Numbered from the stretch's first letter, positions 1 to 11,890 are shown. The stretch: DNA of 64,000 nt from Dermanyssus gallinae (GCA_003439945.1 QVRM01005212.1:37286-101285); one strand, 5' to 3'. A program made the numbers and translations. The notes: generated from the letters alone by a model not told the origin.

Positions 1-1850
1 TTGGTTGGTTCATTTTTATCTCCCTGTTTAAAAATTGGTGTAATTATTGCACATTTCAATTCTGCCGGGATAGCAAAAAGTTGCACAACAAACTGCACTT
101 GCTCACCGTAAAATTGCGGGTTATCTGCGCGGGCTACCACGCCGAAACTTAACAGCCTTGTTTTTTGACGGACCTGACACCCATCATCATCAAGGAGAAT
201 TTGGTTAGCCCTCAGAAGTGCGCAAAGTAGAGTGAGCATTCGCGGTCCAACTCCAGCCTGTCCCAACTTCTTTAAGACAATGTCTCGGGGTGTGATGTCG
301 AAGGCAGAAATTAAATCAATAAAAACCGCAAACAAAGGGAGTTTTTTTTTCGGTTTAATGAGATTGTGATCTGCTCGAGAAGTACTTAGCAGGCTGAGAT
401 AGTGGAACGCCCGGTCCTGAAGCCATGCTGCTCATCTGGAAAAAAAAACCAGTACTGTCAGAAAATCCGTGAGAAGTCTTGTCACTATGCTTGAGAGTAG
501 TTTGTAGACACAACTTCATTTTGATATCGGCCGCCACGCAGCAGGGTCCGAAGGATCTCCTTTTCTATTTGTAATTACTTTAAGTAGGCATACAATTTCT
601 GGCCCGAATGCCTTGTCATTTCGTATACGAGCGAGGGCAACATTGACTTCGTCTAGACCAAACGGTTCATCAAGAGCCTCAGCGAAAAATCTCTCGGGAG
701 TTTTGAGCTCGTACGAAATAGGAATCTCGAGACGTACCGTATCCGCGAGGGCGAAAGCTGCTTGAAAGTGGCCTAAGAGTTTTTCAGATGGGATTGGACA
801 GCTCGTAAAGTTGTTAGGCGTTCTTGTTGGTCGGCAAATGACCGTCTCTTGAGGTCTTGAAGCTTCCGAAAATGCTGTCGTGTGATTGAGTAAATAGCCG
901 CCGCAGCGGGGTCATAGGACGATTGGTGGAGGGCTGTAAGTAGAATTTGCCTCAGCGCAAAGCAATCACTGTCGTACCAGCGCGGAGAGCGCCGCATATT
1001 TGGTAATGATTTAGAAGCTGAGTTTATAAGGACGCTGGTGACCTCAGCTATTGCCTCTTTAAGGGAGGCGTGCTGTAGCCTGTCAGGGTTAATCCGAGAA
1101 AGCAGCGAAATAACCATGTTGTTATCAAGGCGCTTCCCTACGCCGGTGCGTCGTTTATTAGCACTAATCGATTTAATAGAGAGCTTGAGAACCACGGGGA
1201 TATGTTTCTTAATCCTCGTCAGTAAGACGTGGAAAGCCGGCTCTTCACATATCACACAATTTGGTGGGGCTGAAGTTGCAAAAATGTCGATTGTTGAGCA
1301 TCCCGTTCCTCCCATAGAGCCAACGCGTTGCAGGTTGGCATCGGCCTAATAAGTGGGGGTGCCTCTATCGGTACACACTCACAAACCGTATGCATCGAGT
1401 GACTCTAACAGAGCGGTAGTCCGTTCACTCGGGGGTCCTGCTCCAGCCGACAATTGAGATCCCCAGCTAGCAGTATTGTCTGACCAACGTCAACAAAGCA
1501 TTTAGCAATGCTAATCTTCTCCAGTAATTAGTCTGTACTGTCACCGCTTCCCGAGTTAGCACTGCTGTACATGGCAATCAACAAAAGTGTGGATGACGAA
1601 AAGACTACAACATTATTCTCTGAGTAGAGCAGGTTTATGTTTCCAAGGCAGGGACCAGTAAGAACAGATACGCCATTTGTGGGACGACCGCGAGCGACTC
1701 GTTGAGAGCAACAGTGAAAACTATAATACCCGGGGACATCGAAACGTTGAACGGAAAATGTTTCTGTCAGGACAACGACGTCGAGTCCTGACAGTTGGTT
1801 ACATAGACCAGATTCTCTCATGCTTTGAACTCCTTCGCAGTTAAATTGGC
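1..1850 (-). pseudogene. APE-type LINE ORF2 remnant (endonuclease, linker, start of RT)
   Basis: Broken ORF2 of a non-LTR retrotransposon, read on the minus strand from about 1850 to beyond the window edge. Positions 1821-1528 encode an apurinic-type endonuclease piece (LDVVVLTETF, PGYYSFH, GVSVLT). Positions 1315-773 encode the linker between endonuclease and RT (SPRWYDSDCFALRQ). Positions about 340-1 encode RT finger/palm sequence in which FAVFIDLISAFD carries the first catalytic Asp. Stops and frameshifts separate the pieces, so no full protein can be made. The RT resembles the fragments at 4291-4440 and 59489-59761, so they are probably one family. The clade (CR1, I or another APE type) is not settled. 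Confidence 0.75.
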
Positions 1851-1856
1851 ATATTA

Positions 1857-3000
1857 CTAGTTGTGGTTACGTTTGTATTGATTCCTTGCCTTCGGCGTCC
1901 GCCAGTTGTTGTGCTGTGAGTTAAACACTGTTTTGAGCTCTTTAAGGTCTTGCATAATTTTTATGACGTACTCTTGGAGATTGGGTTTCGGAGGTGGTAT
2001 AGTCTGACGTTGTTGTTCCACGGTAAAGCGACGATTTACTGGCCCTGCTGGTCGATAACTCAAATTTGTTGGTCGATTCCTCAGGGTTGTTGGCCAAGAA
2101 GCGGGTTTCCAAACCTCCTCCCTTGACAGCTCTACGATGCTCGGGATAACCCTGGCCACTTTTTCCTTTTTTGCGAGTTTCCTGTTTAGAAAATCCTTTT
2201 TTGAAACGTCTTTTTAACTTAGTGTTAAAAAAGCGTACGACGCTTCTGGCAGTTGCTTGGGCTATTTGATCTGCCGTTTCGGGGCCGTACTTCCTTTGAC
2301 TAAATCGAACATGATCCGATTGAATTTTTGTCAGAGGCATGTACCTTAGAAGGTTGCCTTTAGAGAGACTCTGCAGATTTGAATTGGCTTTTTGACAGTA
2401 CTCTGGGATTGTCACAGGAACTGAAAGCACCGCAAATTCTGAATCAGGGTGGCTTGCCTTTAGCCACTCAGCAAAGCCACAGGACAGCTAATAACATTTT
2501 GGTACCTTTACTACCAATATTCGTGGGATAGCAGTCGGCCAAGATCAGCAACTGGAACCTAGATTTTAAATCAGCAGACTACCTGTTCCTTCCATGTCCA
2601 GCAATTTGCTAACATCGGATGACCGCAAAACTCAACGATTTAATAAACCGTTGGAGGTTCATTGATGTATTCCAGGGTTACAACCTCCAAGATACACGAA
2701 AGCCGTACCCGGGGCATCCATCCAATATCTCTCCTCGATGAAACAAGGATGAAGCCATCCAGTCCACCGTCGTCAGATTCATCTGGCCGGGGGCCCCCTT
2801 CCGCCAAACCAGAGCCAACCCGCTCTTGAAATTTATCTGCGAGCTCGTTATTGTTGCTCTTGTAGCCAGCAGCATCCACGTTCTTGTTTGACACGATGCT
2901 GGCTGCTGTTCCCTCGTTCGGCTGTGTCTCGAGTTCGCCCTGCGGTTGCATGTTCTTAACCGTTTGTAAGGCGTCTTCCTTTGCGTATTGCGTTTTGTCC
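1857..3000 (-). pseudogene. APE-type LINE ORF1 (gag-like) remnant
   Basis: Minus-strand reading frames directly upstream of the ORF2 remnant, in the order expected for ORF1. The first piece (2951-2640) contains an acidic stretch followed by GFILVSSRR, a pattern I associate with the N-terminus of gag-like ORF1 proteins. The later pieces (2430-1942 and 2159-1857) are basic, with a Lys/Arg-rich segment and a proline-rich tail. No zinc knuckle is evident. Several frames are needed, so the ORF is dead. The assignment rests mainly on its position before the endonuclease. The bases to about 3260 may be its 5' UTR. Confidence 0.45.
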
Positions 3001-3519
3001 CCGTCGGCTATCCTCCATTTTTCACAGTGGCACTACGGCGCTTCTCGTCCTCGGTGCTACTTTTCCGTACTCACTCTCAGCTTTAACAACCGGAGAGGCA
3101 CAGTAGCAGCAGCGCACAGACCCGTGTTGCTGCTTTTCTCTGTTATTTGATGTCACTAGCCGTCTCTCCGCCGTGCCGCTTCTCCGTTGCCACTTTAGCA
3201 GCGACGACGACAACAGCAACAACGGCGAAAAGAAGATAGGGGAGGCAGTAGCTATGTAATACACAGCAGCGGTGAAGACAGTTCAGCGCACTATGGTTAT
3301 ATCAGCCACTCCCTATTTCCTCTCCCCGACTGGGATAGCTCTGCTCTTGTTCCGTCTCCCCTGCAGTGGCGTAGTCCTTTCGTCACCGATGGGCGCTCTT
3401 TCAATGTCTGGCGTCTGCGCTGGTTCGCCCGCTATCTGCACGTTTAATATTTAAATGCATATATTATTTAAATAACGCCTTTAGTCGCGCACTTAGATCT
3501 GCCAGCTTCCCGTGTGTGT

Positions 3520-3765
3520 AGAGCCCTTTGATCTGTCGAGGGATGATGGAAAAAGACCTGACGGCCTGACTTTGACGCCTTTTGAGCTTAGCCGCATGCT
3601 TGTTGTGGACGCAACTGTAACCAAATCATCAGTCCCTTCGATGGTGCAGGTGTAGACCGAGCAGGTCATGCTTCCAGGTTAGCTGAGGCTAGCAAATGCA
3701 GAAAGTACTCCAGCCTTGATTACCCGCACAAATTTTGTCCGATGAAGTATCTCGAAAAATCGGAT
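3520..3765 (+). pseudogene. R2-like element fragment, restriction-like endonuclease region
   Basis: This stretch closely matches the C-terminal coding region of the element at 51180-53043 (its part near 52570-52800). It preserves DDGKRPDGLTLTPFE, the Trp/Val-Asp-Ala-Thr-Val motif and the AEANKCRKYS segment in shifted frames. That is the PD-D/K nuclease core of R2-like elements. Both ends are lost: homology starts near the PPGLSRDDG equivalent and fades after the PHKFCP equivalent. No ORF survives. Confidence 0.7.
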
Positions 3766-3929
3766 ACTTTTCTTCTCCGAGAGTCTAAACGTCCACCTCA
3801 TAGGTGGCTGACTCTTAGTGGTCTGACCCCCTGACTGCTTAATTCTCCACAATTCATCAATTTCCTTGCAGTAATGTTTAGGACCAGCGATTCCGTAACC
3901 AGAAAACTCTGCTTGATCTATGTCCGGTA

Positions 3930-5210
3930 TGAGGTCACTCTGAGCGAAATACAGCGCATTGACACCGTTTTTACGGTGGAAGACGTGATCCTTTGAGAGG
4001 GTTTAGAGAACAACAAAGCAACCGGCCCCAATCAAGTAAGGAATGAGCATCTAAAAAGCGCACCAATTTTGGTTCTATGCTGAGAGGCACTATTCAACAA
4101 ATGCTTCCGTGTTGACATAATCCCGTCTCAATGCCTCGAAGGTACACTGTTTATCATTCCTAAAAATAATTGTGATCCAACGCACTACTGAATAGCACGG
4201 TTTCGACCAAATCGGTTTATAATGACGACATGCATCAACCTGCTGGAGGCCATCAGGGAGGCTCGGGCAAAGCCCCAACCCCTGTAGGCTGTAATCGTAG
4301 ATTTTATTGCCGCCTTCGATTTAGCGTCCAGAGACACTATTCTGCAAACTCTGGTCAAAGCTGGTCTTCCTCCTGTCGTTCTCAATCTATCGGTGGCAGT
4401 CCTGCAAAGCAACAACATCAGAATAGATGACTGTGCGCACAAATTGCTTTTTTTCTCTAGACTATGGACGTGGTGCAGGGTAACAACTTAAGCCCATTAC
4501 TTTTCTCAGTCCATATCTAGGACCTACGCGCGAAAATCTGGGGTCTGAGAAATCTGGTAAACGTGATTATACGCAGGTAGTCTCGCTATCTACGGGAAAA
4601 GTCGCTTTCAGGTTCAACAGGCTCTAGCCAGACTTCACGCGACCACGTCTGAGCTTGGACCGATTGTAAATCTGACGACGACAGTAGCCATAAAGTTCAG
4701 AACGGGCGGGCGCTTAGTTACTAACGATGGGCTTCGTTTGGCCGGTTCTGGCCTACCCTACGTTAGTAAGTCTCCCTACCGCTGGCTGCTTCTAACGTCG
4801 AACTGCCGATCTTTCCGTCAGCATATCAAGAAAGAATGCAGAAAGGCACTGACAGCAATGACTACAGTTAGACTTCAGCAACTGTTGTCTAAGTAACTTG
4901 AATACAGTGTACCTCAGGGAAGTCCTGGGCCTCCATAGAACAGCCCGCAATTGACGTGTCTAGTTCCTCACGGACACCCCTTATTCGTCGAGAAGCCAAG
5001 GCCACGTTTCGACCTGCTGATATCTCCCAATTACGTCAACATTCTTCAAACGCTTTATGAATGCTTTGATTAAAGCGCCCTCCGAGAAAGAGAGAAGAAC
5101 CTAGACATGGACACTTCATTTGCGTGAATTCGATCCTACTCTGCGAAAACCCAGAGAGCTTTGTACGTATTTGGCCATCAGCAACCGCGGGAAAGCGGTT
5201 TTCATTTAGG
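3930..5210 (+). pseudogene. APE-type LINE ORF2 (RT) relic
   Basis: Plus-strand translation gives a broken RT. Near 3960-4080 I read a segment like the pre-RT region (ATGPNQVRNEHLKSAP). At about 4291-4440 there is VDFIAAFDLASRDTILQTL followed by LQSNNIRIDD, matching the catalytic-Asp motif of the 1-340 copy on the opposite strand. Post-RT sequence with an LRLAGSGLPYVSKSPYRWL-type motif follows near 4730-4800. Many stops and shifts are present and no intact domain remains. The RT YXDD region is not recognisable. Confidence 0.55.
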
Positions 5211-5744
5211 TATTACATGCATATAGTCCAGGTATTACATATTCAGCGCAGAATTGAGTTAGTCTACCAGCTTCTCAACTACAAAAAGCAGAGCAAGCCA
5301 TAGTTTACTTCCTTTAGCAGAGTTCCGTTTTTAACAAGTATGAGGTAAGTGTACTTAATATGTACTGTTCTTTCGTAGTAGAAGAGTGCCGGTGTTAGGT
5401 GCCGGCGTATCCACAGAGAAGCTCGGAGGACTGGACCGCAACATAATGTCCTTCTCTGAGGGTAACTGGTGAACGCCTGGAGCTGGGTGATGCTGGCCCG
5501 TTGAATTGGATATGTTGGCGATTCTCCTTCTCGAAACTAAGACATTTTTCAAGAATAACAGTTTTGCCACACTAGCAATATCCCTTCGGTGAGTTTGGCC
5601 AGAGCAGGGCGCGCAATAGTCGCACCGGATGGTGCCTGACCGATGCGGGCATGGGTTTTAAAATGTGACTATTTTCCCCTCTTAAAATACGCGATGGTTT
5701 TTGCAAATAAGATCAATGGAAAAGCAGACATGTAGGGGCTACTG

Positions 5745-5796
5745 GGGCCAACCTGCAAAAGCAGCCAGGATTCTGGCTGCTTTTGCAGGTTGGCCC
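5745..5796. repeat. Perfect 24-bp inverted repeat with 4-base loop
   Basis: Bases 5745-5768 and 5773-5796 are exact reverse complements (GGGCCAACCTGCAAAAGC at the outer end of the left arm), separated by GATT. The aligned place in copy B (about 62790-62830) has only a 6-bp GTCTCC/GGAGAC inverted pair around different bases. The long palindrome therefore arose or was lost after the duplication. Confidence 0.9.
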
Positions 5797-5924
5797 AACT
5801 CGAGTTGTTACTAGAGTCAACTTACTGGAGCACCTGTGTGAAACCTCAGTGCTGGTTTATAAGCCGTTTTATTTTATTTAATAGAAGTTCACGGCAGTTT
5901 CATTGCCGATGTTATGTCCATCGT

Positions 5925-6105
5925 ATCTTTAATGCACCGAGCGCCGGGCACAATGAGATATCTAGAGTTCCTTCAACAGTCGTTGTGGCAGAATGGCCGC
6001 TGACTCTCAGCTGTATGACTTATCATCTATTGTCAATGAGCATCGCTCAAAAAAGTTTGATCAACATCAGGAGTCAGACACCCCGGCAACGTATCTTTTC
6101 TAGAA
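5925..6105 (-). mobile_element. tRNA-derived SINE, copy 1
   Basis: Shares the body sequence with 28060-28292, 60130-60302 and 63085-63295: the CTTTAATGCACCGAG-like start, GATATCTAG, GTGGCAG...GGCCGCTGACTCTCAG, TTATCATCTATTGTCAATGAG and GCATCGCTCAAAA. The tRNA-like head lies on the right, so the element reads on the minus strand. Here the head is cut short after CACCCCGGCAACG. It sits about 290 bases upstream of the CD36 exon. Copy B has the SINE in the same place, so the insertion predates the duplication. Confidence 0.7.
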
Positions 6106-6388
6106 TTAGCCTTAAGCTTAACACAAAGTGGCTAAATGCAAAACTTATGTTGCAAAACGAATTTGGTTTGGTGGGACAAGCGCTTATACTTTGTTGAGCA
6201 CAAACGCAATTATAATTGTCGTAACAACTGACAGCCGCGACAATAATAGAGGCCATAATTCGTGCCTTGCAATCGGCTTATATAACATTCAAGAGCGATC
6301 AATACGCGTAGTGATAAAATGTGATACACTTGACTTGCCAGGCCATAAACAGACAGCTTTATACCTGTTTTTTGTCGCATTCCAACAG

Positions 6389-6529
6389 CTATAAAGACCC
6401 AGATTTAGACGGCGGTGTTGGTCTTGCGCCCGGATACTTTGCTTTTCAAAATGCTAGTATTCAACGGACAGTGCGGGTGTATACCGATACCAAAAGGGTC
6501 AATCAAATCGTCACTATTAACACGTTCAC
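6389..6529 (+). CDS. CD36-family scavenger receptor, copy A, middle exon
   Basis: An exon of a CD36/SCARB-type receptor, a two-pass membrane glycoprotein that binds lipids, lipoproteins or microbial ligands through a large loop. The acceptor (TTTTTTGTCGCATTCCAACAG) ends at 6388 and the donor GTAAGTAG starts at 6530. The exon enters in phase 2 (one base completing Gly) and leaves in phase 2. It reads GYKDPDLDGG..., then a sequon (NAS), then VRVYTDTKRVNQIVTINTF. This lines up with the family's GYxDP...GLFYxxN...VxTGxxxxxxxxxIxxxNG region. It is open throughout, unlike its partner at 63630-63767. The preceding exon is not found and probably lies outside the window or has been lost. The following exon (family segment with the W...C..ING motif) was not found before 23840. 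Confidence 0.8.
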
Positions 6530-6559
6530 GTAAGTAGTAAATTCATTGACACAAATATA

Positions 6560-7350
6560 TTACAGTGCATGTATAGTATACAGGAGGAAAGAGTAAATTC
6601 GATTGTTTAGTGAGAAAAGAGAAAAACGAAGACAACTATGTAGTTCTTGCAGGAAAGAAAAAAGTATTAAAAAGTTACGATATTTTAAGCAAATGTAGCG
6701 AGTTCCGAGCCACAGGACGCATGACATTATTGACAGCTTCAGTTTACTCTTAACTGTCAGGACCACTGGTATTTGTTCGGACGAGTAATATACTGCCTGA
6801 GCATAGCTGGTGTACATGATCTTAATTGTCCAACTCAAAAATACGATAGCTGACTCTGAGTAAAGCTGTCGCAACTCATAGTCTGCGGCTAGTATTTATT
6901 ATTGGGCAGTATATATAGGAGTGAGCAGGCTTCAGCGCCTAGAGACCAAACATAATCTGCCACCCTTTAGGGAGCTTAATTAGAATTGTATATAACGCTG
7001 CCATACACTGTACCATTGTAAACAGCAGACAGCCGACGAATTGCAGGTCGTGTTCACAGCGGTTGGTGCTGCAGCGATGAGACAATGAGTGTTTACAGAG
7101 GACGTATGCTGTACCTTTAAACAGGGTATAGCTTACGCTGCGAACAAGAAATACTAACGACTCGCCGTTTTTGTCGATTGCCTTTGGACTGCTGCTCAAA
7201 CTATATTACTGGAGAAACTAGGTGTTACTCACAAGTACCCTGGGTCTACTTAAAATAATATAGAAGGCAGGGCTAGATCCGGAATATAGAAAATCCTCTG
7301 TTTTTCGTTTATGTTAGATCTCCGGGAAAATCTAAAAGCAGTAAAAATGA
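6560..7350. other. Intronic/unassigned DNA
   Basis: The first 190 bases still match copy B downstream of its exon. The rest (about 6750-7350) shows only short open frames on the minus strand without recognisable motifs. I see no gene here. Confidence 0.5.
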
Positions 7351-7353
7351 TGT

Positions 7354-9050
7354 ATGTCGACCTGTAGTCGCGCAGTCATCTCAGTAACCTTTTGGTTAGA
7401 ATATTATTTTAATTTGCGGCAGCACTTTACTGCCCTTCTGCTCGAAGCAAACGCCCCCGCGCCTAATCCAGTTATTGAGCAACCGCTCACTCTGGAGCAG
7501 CACGACATGAATTCGCCGTTTACGCTAGAGGAAGTTGTGCAGATCTTGCGCGGGTTACGCATGAAAAAGAGTAGCTATCCTGATGGGATCCATTACGAAC
7601 ATTGGGCTGAGTCGTCCGATGTTTTAGCGGAGGAGCTGTGTAAGCTGTTTAATCAGATACTCAGTGGGGGACACATACCCCAGGTTTGGCACGAGGCCAG
7701 GCTTACTCTGCTATTTAGGGCAAAAAAGGTGACAACGTGGACGATCCAAATCTCTATCGGGGTATCGCGTCGGAACGCATCCTCAAGAAAATCTTTGCCA
7801 AGTTTAATATCTCGAAGGTGCTTCCAACTGTGGAGAAGGCACTATCTCCGGAGCAATTCGGATTCAGGAAAGGTCGAGGTACGCAGGACGCGATCCACGC
7901 ACTCCAGTCGGAAGTTGAACGGGTGTTGGCTGTGCCCAGAAGTCACTTGTACGCCGTCTTTATCGATTGTGTCAAGGCCTTTGACAAAGCTCCCCGTCGC
8001 CTACTAGTCCATTCATTTCGACATGCTTGGGTGGATGGTTCTTTCCTACGAGTGCTCTCCACCTTCTTTGCTGAAGATTGCCTTGAATCAAACGTAAGGG
8101 GAGAAGACATCTTGCAGCTGAGTCAAAACGTAGGGACCCCCCAAGGGGACCCTCTTAGTTGCCTGGCATTCTCCTTGCTTATCGCAGACCTAGCTCGCCA
8201 TGTGGAGGATGAGTTTAGAAACGCCGTCGTCATCATGTATGCGGATGACATAGTAGTGGCCTGCCAAGACCGCGGTGCCATTTGTCAAATTGTCGGCGAC
8301 CTACAAAGAAAGTTCCCTTTACCGTAAGGGCCTGGAAATAAATGCGCGGAAGACGAAAGCCATGAAGTTTTGCCGTGGGGGTCGATTGGCCGCAGCAGAC
8401 GCAATACCCTGTTGTGGCTAACCGTTGCTGGAGTTTATCAACTCTTTCCCGTATTTGGGGGTGAGACTATACTATACGAGAACGATTTTTTCCAGCACAT
8501 CGGCAACAGGTGTTGAGCGGCTATTACCTCTATTCACACAGAGGTGAGACCCTCGACGACTGCCTTTGAGTGCGGCCGTGCGTCTTTTTAAGCTTAATAT
8601 TGTGCCAGTGTTGAGCTACAGCCTTGGCAGGGTGTGGGGCCATCTTTCAGCGCCAAATTTTGCGCAGCTAGAAATGTGCTTCACAATATATAGGAAGCGG
8701 GTCCTTGCTTACCCCGGACGGCAAGAAGCCGCTTCGTGTACCTGCTAGCGGGTTGAGGGCCGGCAGTGAAAACAATCAGTCAGGCTCAGGTCACCTATTA
8801 CAGGACCACTTCAGCAATTTTTGTTGGAGTGGCAGGGAAAAGTGACCGAGGCCTCGGCAGAGGTAGCGCAATTGGATGTGTACCTCGCCAGGGAGCTTTG
8901 GGATGGAATGACATGCACTAGCCGGCACGTGTACACAAGATACATTGCATGGCTATCATCACTGGTATGTTCGACCCAAGGATTTCGCCAAGTTGGCGAT
9001 CAATGTCGTTGCCGATTCTCTGTCGCAGATATACGCTAAATACTACGCTG
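7354..9050 (+). pseudogene. APE-type LINE ORF2, RT and C-terminal region (frameshifted)
   Basis: A fairly long reverse transcriptase remnant lacking the endonuclease, so it is probably 5'-truncated. Frame one (about 7400-7735) carries the RT N-terminal region with SYPDGIHYEHW and the LFNQIL...VWHEARLTLLF motif. After a frameshift near 7730, frame two (7737-8327) has FGFRKGRGTQDAI, FIDCVKAFDKAPRRLL (catalytic Asp), GTPQGDPLSCL and MYADDIVVA (catalytic Asp pair). The sequence continues broken through 8566-8748 (VPVLSYSLGRVWGHLS) and 8821-9039 (WQGKVTEASAEVAQLD). A related C-terminal fragment lies on the opposite strand at about 61750-61905. Both catalytic motifs survive but the frame does not. 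Confidence 0.8.
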
Positions 9051-9780
9051 CCAAAAGCATCGGCAGTCTTTGCACTTTTTTGCTCGGTGGGACGGTCGCT
9101 AAAGTGTTTAAAATGTATCAAATGAATGAATTGTATTGTAATTATGAACTATCTTGAAATGCAATGTTATTGCGAAATAAACAATATATATAAGAATATT
9201 AAACCGCATATTCTAATTTTAAGTTCCAATACAAATATGCGTTCATATGGTTTCATTTTCAGGACACTCGTTCCATATGGAAATAGATGTAACGCAATAG
9301 AGGGTACAGGTAAATTCACTTCAAATAAATACATTTAACTAGCTAACGGTATATTTACTACGTTTGGCAGCAACTGCAACACTAATCTGTTCTAATTACT
9401 GCCTAATATCACTTTTTCTATGATTGATTGATTAGTTTATTGTTCGCTTGGCATGTACGCCTAAATACACATCTAACCCTTTTATATCAGGGGCGCTTAG
9501 AGCCGCGGAATATATGTTATCTAATAATGAATACTGTTAAAGCAATAGGATTATTCGATGCAAGATCAATCAGATTCGGAATGATCTTAGTGGAGAATTG
9601 AGAAAAAAAATAAGGTGGAAAAAGTTTTTCCCTTTTTTCTGATGACTGTGTCCTAATTTAAGGAGCAAAAGGCAAACGTAGCTATAGTGACGGACAGTTG
9701 GTTTTGAGAGACCTAATATAAAAACAAGCCCAATTTGTCAATCGGCTGCTTTATGAGTCCGTGTTAGCGAGACTGCAGCC
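9050..9780. other. AT-rich unassigned DNA
   Basis: No motif or exon was recognised. The first 150 bases may include the 3' UTR of the preceding LINE. Confidence 0.4.
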
Positions 9781-9786
9781 AACATT

Positions 9787-11060
9787 TTGGCTGCAACAAA
9801 ATCCGAAACGAAGAACGTTTTGGATAGCTTAAGGGCCGTCCATGATGGACCCGCCCTTGAAAACACCACCCCGACGACAGAAATAACATGCCTTTTGGCG
9901 TCAAGAAGAGGAAGACGTTACCCGAGACTTTACAACAGACTGTTCAAGACGAAGCGAATAACAAGAACGGTAATAACAGTGGATTCACATTCACATTTCC
10001 CACAAAGAGAAACGTTTGGCGGCACAAAAAATTGAGCAGTTAGACAAGCGTAGAGATTATCTTAACGCAAGTACCATGGCCAAAGTCGTCTTTTGTAGGC
10101 AACCTATTGAAAGTAACACGCCTGTTAGCTTCGAAAAAGAGTCACTGCTAACTTTATTCAAGACAATTCACACATTGTCCCCAGAAGTAGAATTTCTGGT
10201 GACAAGTCAAGTATCGCTGTTTGGACTCCTTCATTCATTCAAGGACTCAGGCAAAATCCTCAAGAAACTAAAATAATAGAGAGTGACTCACGTTCGTTGC
10301 CGGCACGCAATTCAAGGCGACGGACGAAAGCCTTTAGGCCAAGTGACGCTTACATTCAACCGACAACCTCCGACCTCTATTTTTCTAGGTTATAAGTCGC
10401 ACGCGCTAGCGCTCGAACCGGACGAGCTGATGGTCTGCTTCATGTTTCTCCGAGCCGGTCATATAGCAAGTCAGTGTACCCTACAGTAAATATGTCGTAG
10501 ATATGGGAAGGGCATATAGCCGCTGCTTCATGTCGAAGCACGCTTCGGTGTGTTAATTGTTATGGACCACATCCTGCTAACGCCTCCACATGCCCGAGAC
10601 TTTTCTTTCTTAGGAAGAAGAATAGACTCATCAGAGAGGCTCGTACGCTTCAGCAGGTGAAAGTAAACAATCTTGCAGCAATCATAAAACCTTGTCAAGA
10701 AGTTTCCATGTCGCCCGGTGTTCTTATTGGCCAAGAAAAACATATGCTCCTGCAGTTAGAGATAACTACCTCTAAGGGTGGAAACCCTTCAATAATTTCC
10801 AGTCTAGGCACTTATTAAAAAAAAAAACACGTGTGTCGCGGCCGCAACAAGAAGGTCCCAAGTTCTTTTACCACGGCCCCGGGTCAACACCAAGGCCCAC
10901 AAGACGCTCACAGACGTATCGTCATTGTCTGGTCTTCTTTCAGTAGTCCGTCCGGAGCTAGCTGAGGTCATCAAAACCATTACTGAAGTTCTTCACCCAC
11001 TACTTGCTTTACTACCACTTGTTGAGAAGCTTAAACACACCTCATTATATCTTTTTTAAA
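9787..11060 (+). pseudogene. R2-like element ORF1 (gag-like), degraded copy
   Basis: Homologous to the ORF1 at 14985-16384. Shared landmarks in order: the MAKVVFCRQP segment, SLLTLFKTIHTLSPE, then (10283-10489) GQVTLTFNRQPPTSIFLGYKSHALALEPDEL followed by the degenerate knuckle (F..RAGHIASQC). A second knuckle-like segment follows (CVNCYGPHPANASTCP near 10547), then the C-terminal ELAEVIKTITEVLHPLLALLPL region at about 10960-11040. Such proteins are taken to bind element RNA through CCHC knuckles. At least four frame changes and stops mean it is dead. Its fragmentary ORF2 partner follows at 11410. Confidence 0.7.
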
Positions 11061-11405
11061 CTGTCATACGTATTTTATTTATTTATATTATACGCAGTAC
11101 ACTTGTACTACAAAGTTAGGTCAACCGCAGTAAACCAGGCCTGAGGGCAGCGAGCCTAACACCGCGGCCGCATTTCCACGTTGCACTTCAATGGATATTC
11201 TCTGCAGCAGAAATTCTTCCGCTTTTTCTCATTCTTCTCACTTGCCGCCTCGATTCCTGTAAGATGGCGCCAGCGTGTCCCACACGGTTGCGTCCCACAC
11301 AAAGCCCTCTCCGGAGGACCAGGGAGCCAGGGATTCATTATAATGTAAAATGGCACCAGGTTACATAACCTGACGGCCCACAGAATCACCTAAAGGAAAC
11401 GCGTA
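11060..11405. other. Unassigned insert inside an R2-like copy
   Basis: About 345 bases of GC-richer DNA separate the end of ORF1 from the recognisable pre-RT region. No similarity to the ORF2 N-terminus seen at 16384-16735 is apparent, so it may be an insertion. I cannot name it. Confidence 0.35.
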
Positions 11406-11409
11406 AACT

Positions 11410-11890
11410 CACGTTGACTTCAATGCTGCTCGAAGAATCCTAGCTAAAGTATCCGAAGGAGAAAGCACCAATGCAGCTAGAATCCTAATCTCTACAGGCA
11501 CGCTGTCATCTGACGAAGACACCGCCAGCGCAATAAAAGCAAAATACCTGCCTGCACCATGCGGGCCTATAGGGCCTGAACCACCATCAACAGATTCCGG
11601 ATTCACACGCAAGGAAGACACTTCGCCGTTGTTCAATCCTTTCTAAGAAGTTTCACAGCAGGATTGGACTTTATCCTTCCGAGAATACTAGCCGACCCGC
11701 TGTCTCCAAACCTCGGCGAAGCAGCAAATTAGTTGACAATATCTATAGCCAAAGTTGTTGACATATTGCGCTTGCTTTGGGCTAACGCCACCATAACCGA
11801 CTCACTTTCTCCCTCAATGGTCGGCTTTGGTTCACTTAGAGCTGGTCATGCTGCTACCCTAGCAGAAAATGGACAAGTTTTCTTACACAA
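11410..11890 (+). pseudogene. R2-like element ORF2, internally deleted copy lacking RT
   Basis: The first part reads as the pre-RT linker (AARRILAKVSEGESTNAAR, then a Ser/Asp-rich stretch and KAKYLPAPCGP), continuing with SFTAGLDFILPRILADPLS, the start of the RT domain. The catalytic RT, the CCHC knuckle and the start of the nuclease are then missing. At about 11770 the sequence jumps to LLWANATITDSLSPSMVGFG...LAEN, matching VWDATVTDSLAPSMVG of the 51180 copy. The copy follows the degraded ORF1 at 9787-11060 in the correct order and strand. Confidence 0.65.

Larger units (their letters stand above)
5215..6750 (+). repeat. Segmental duplicon, copy A (partner at 61945-64000)
   Basis: Long colinear similarity to 61945-64000 on the same strand. 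Shared blocks include the TCCAGGTATTACATATTCAG segment (about 5228 and 61967), the CGCCTGGAGCTGGGTGATGC block (5474 and 62531), a SINE, the CD36 exon with its splice sites, and the post-exon block ending near the CACAGGACGCATGA motif. The copies differ by substitutions and indels of up to a few hundred bases. The largest visible gap is about 400 bases missing from copy A inside the 62060-62460 equivalent. This is a tandem gene duplication, not a transposon, because it crosses an exon. Confidence 0.85.
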
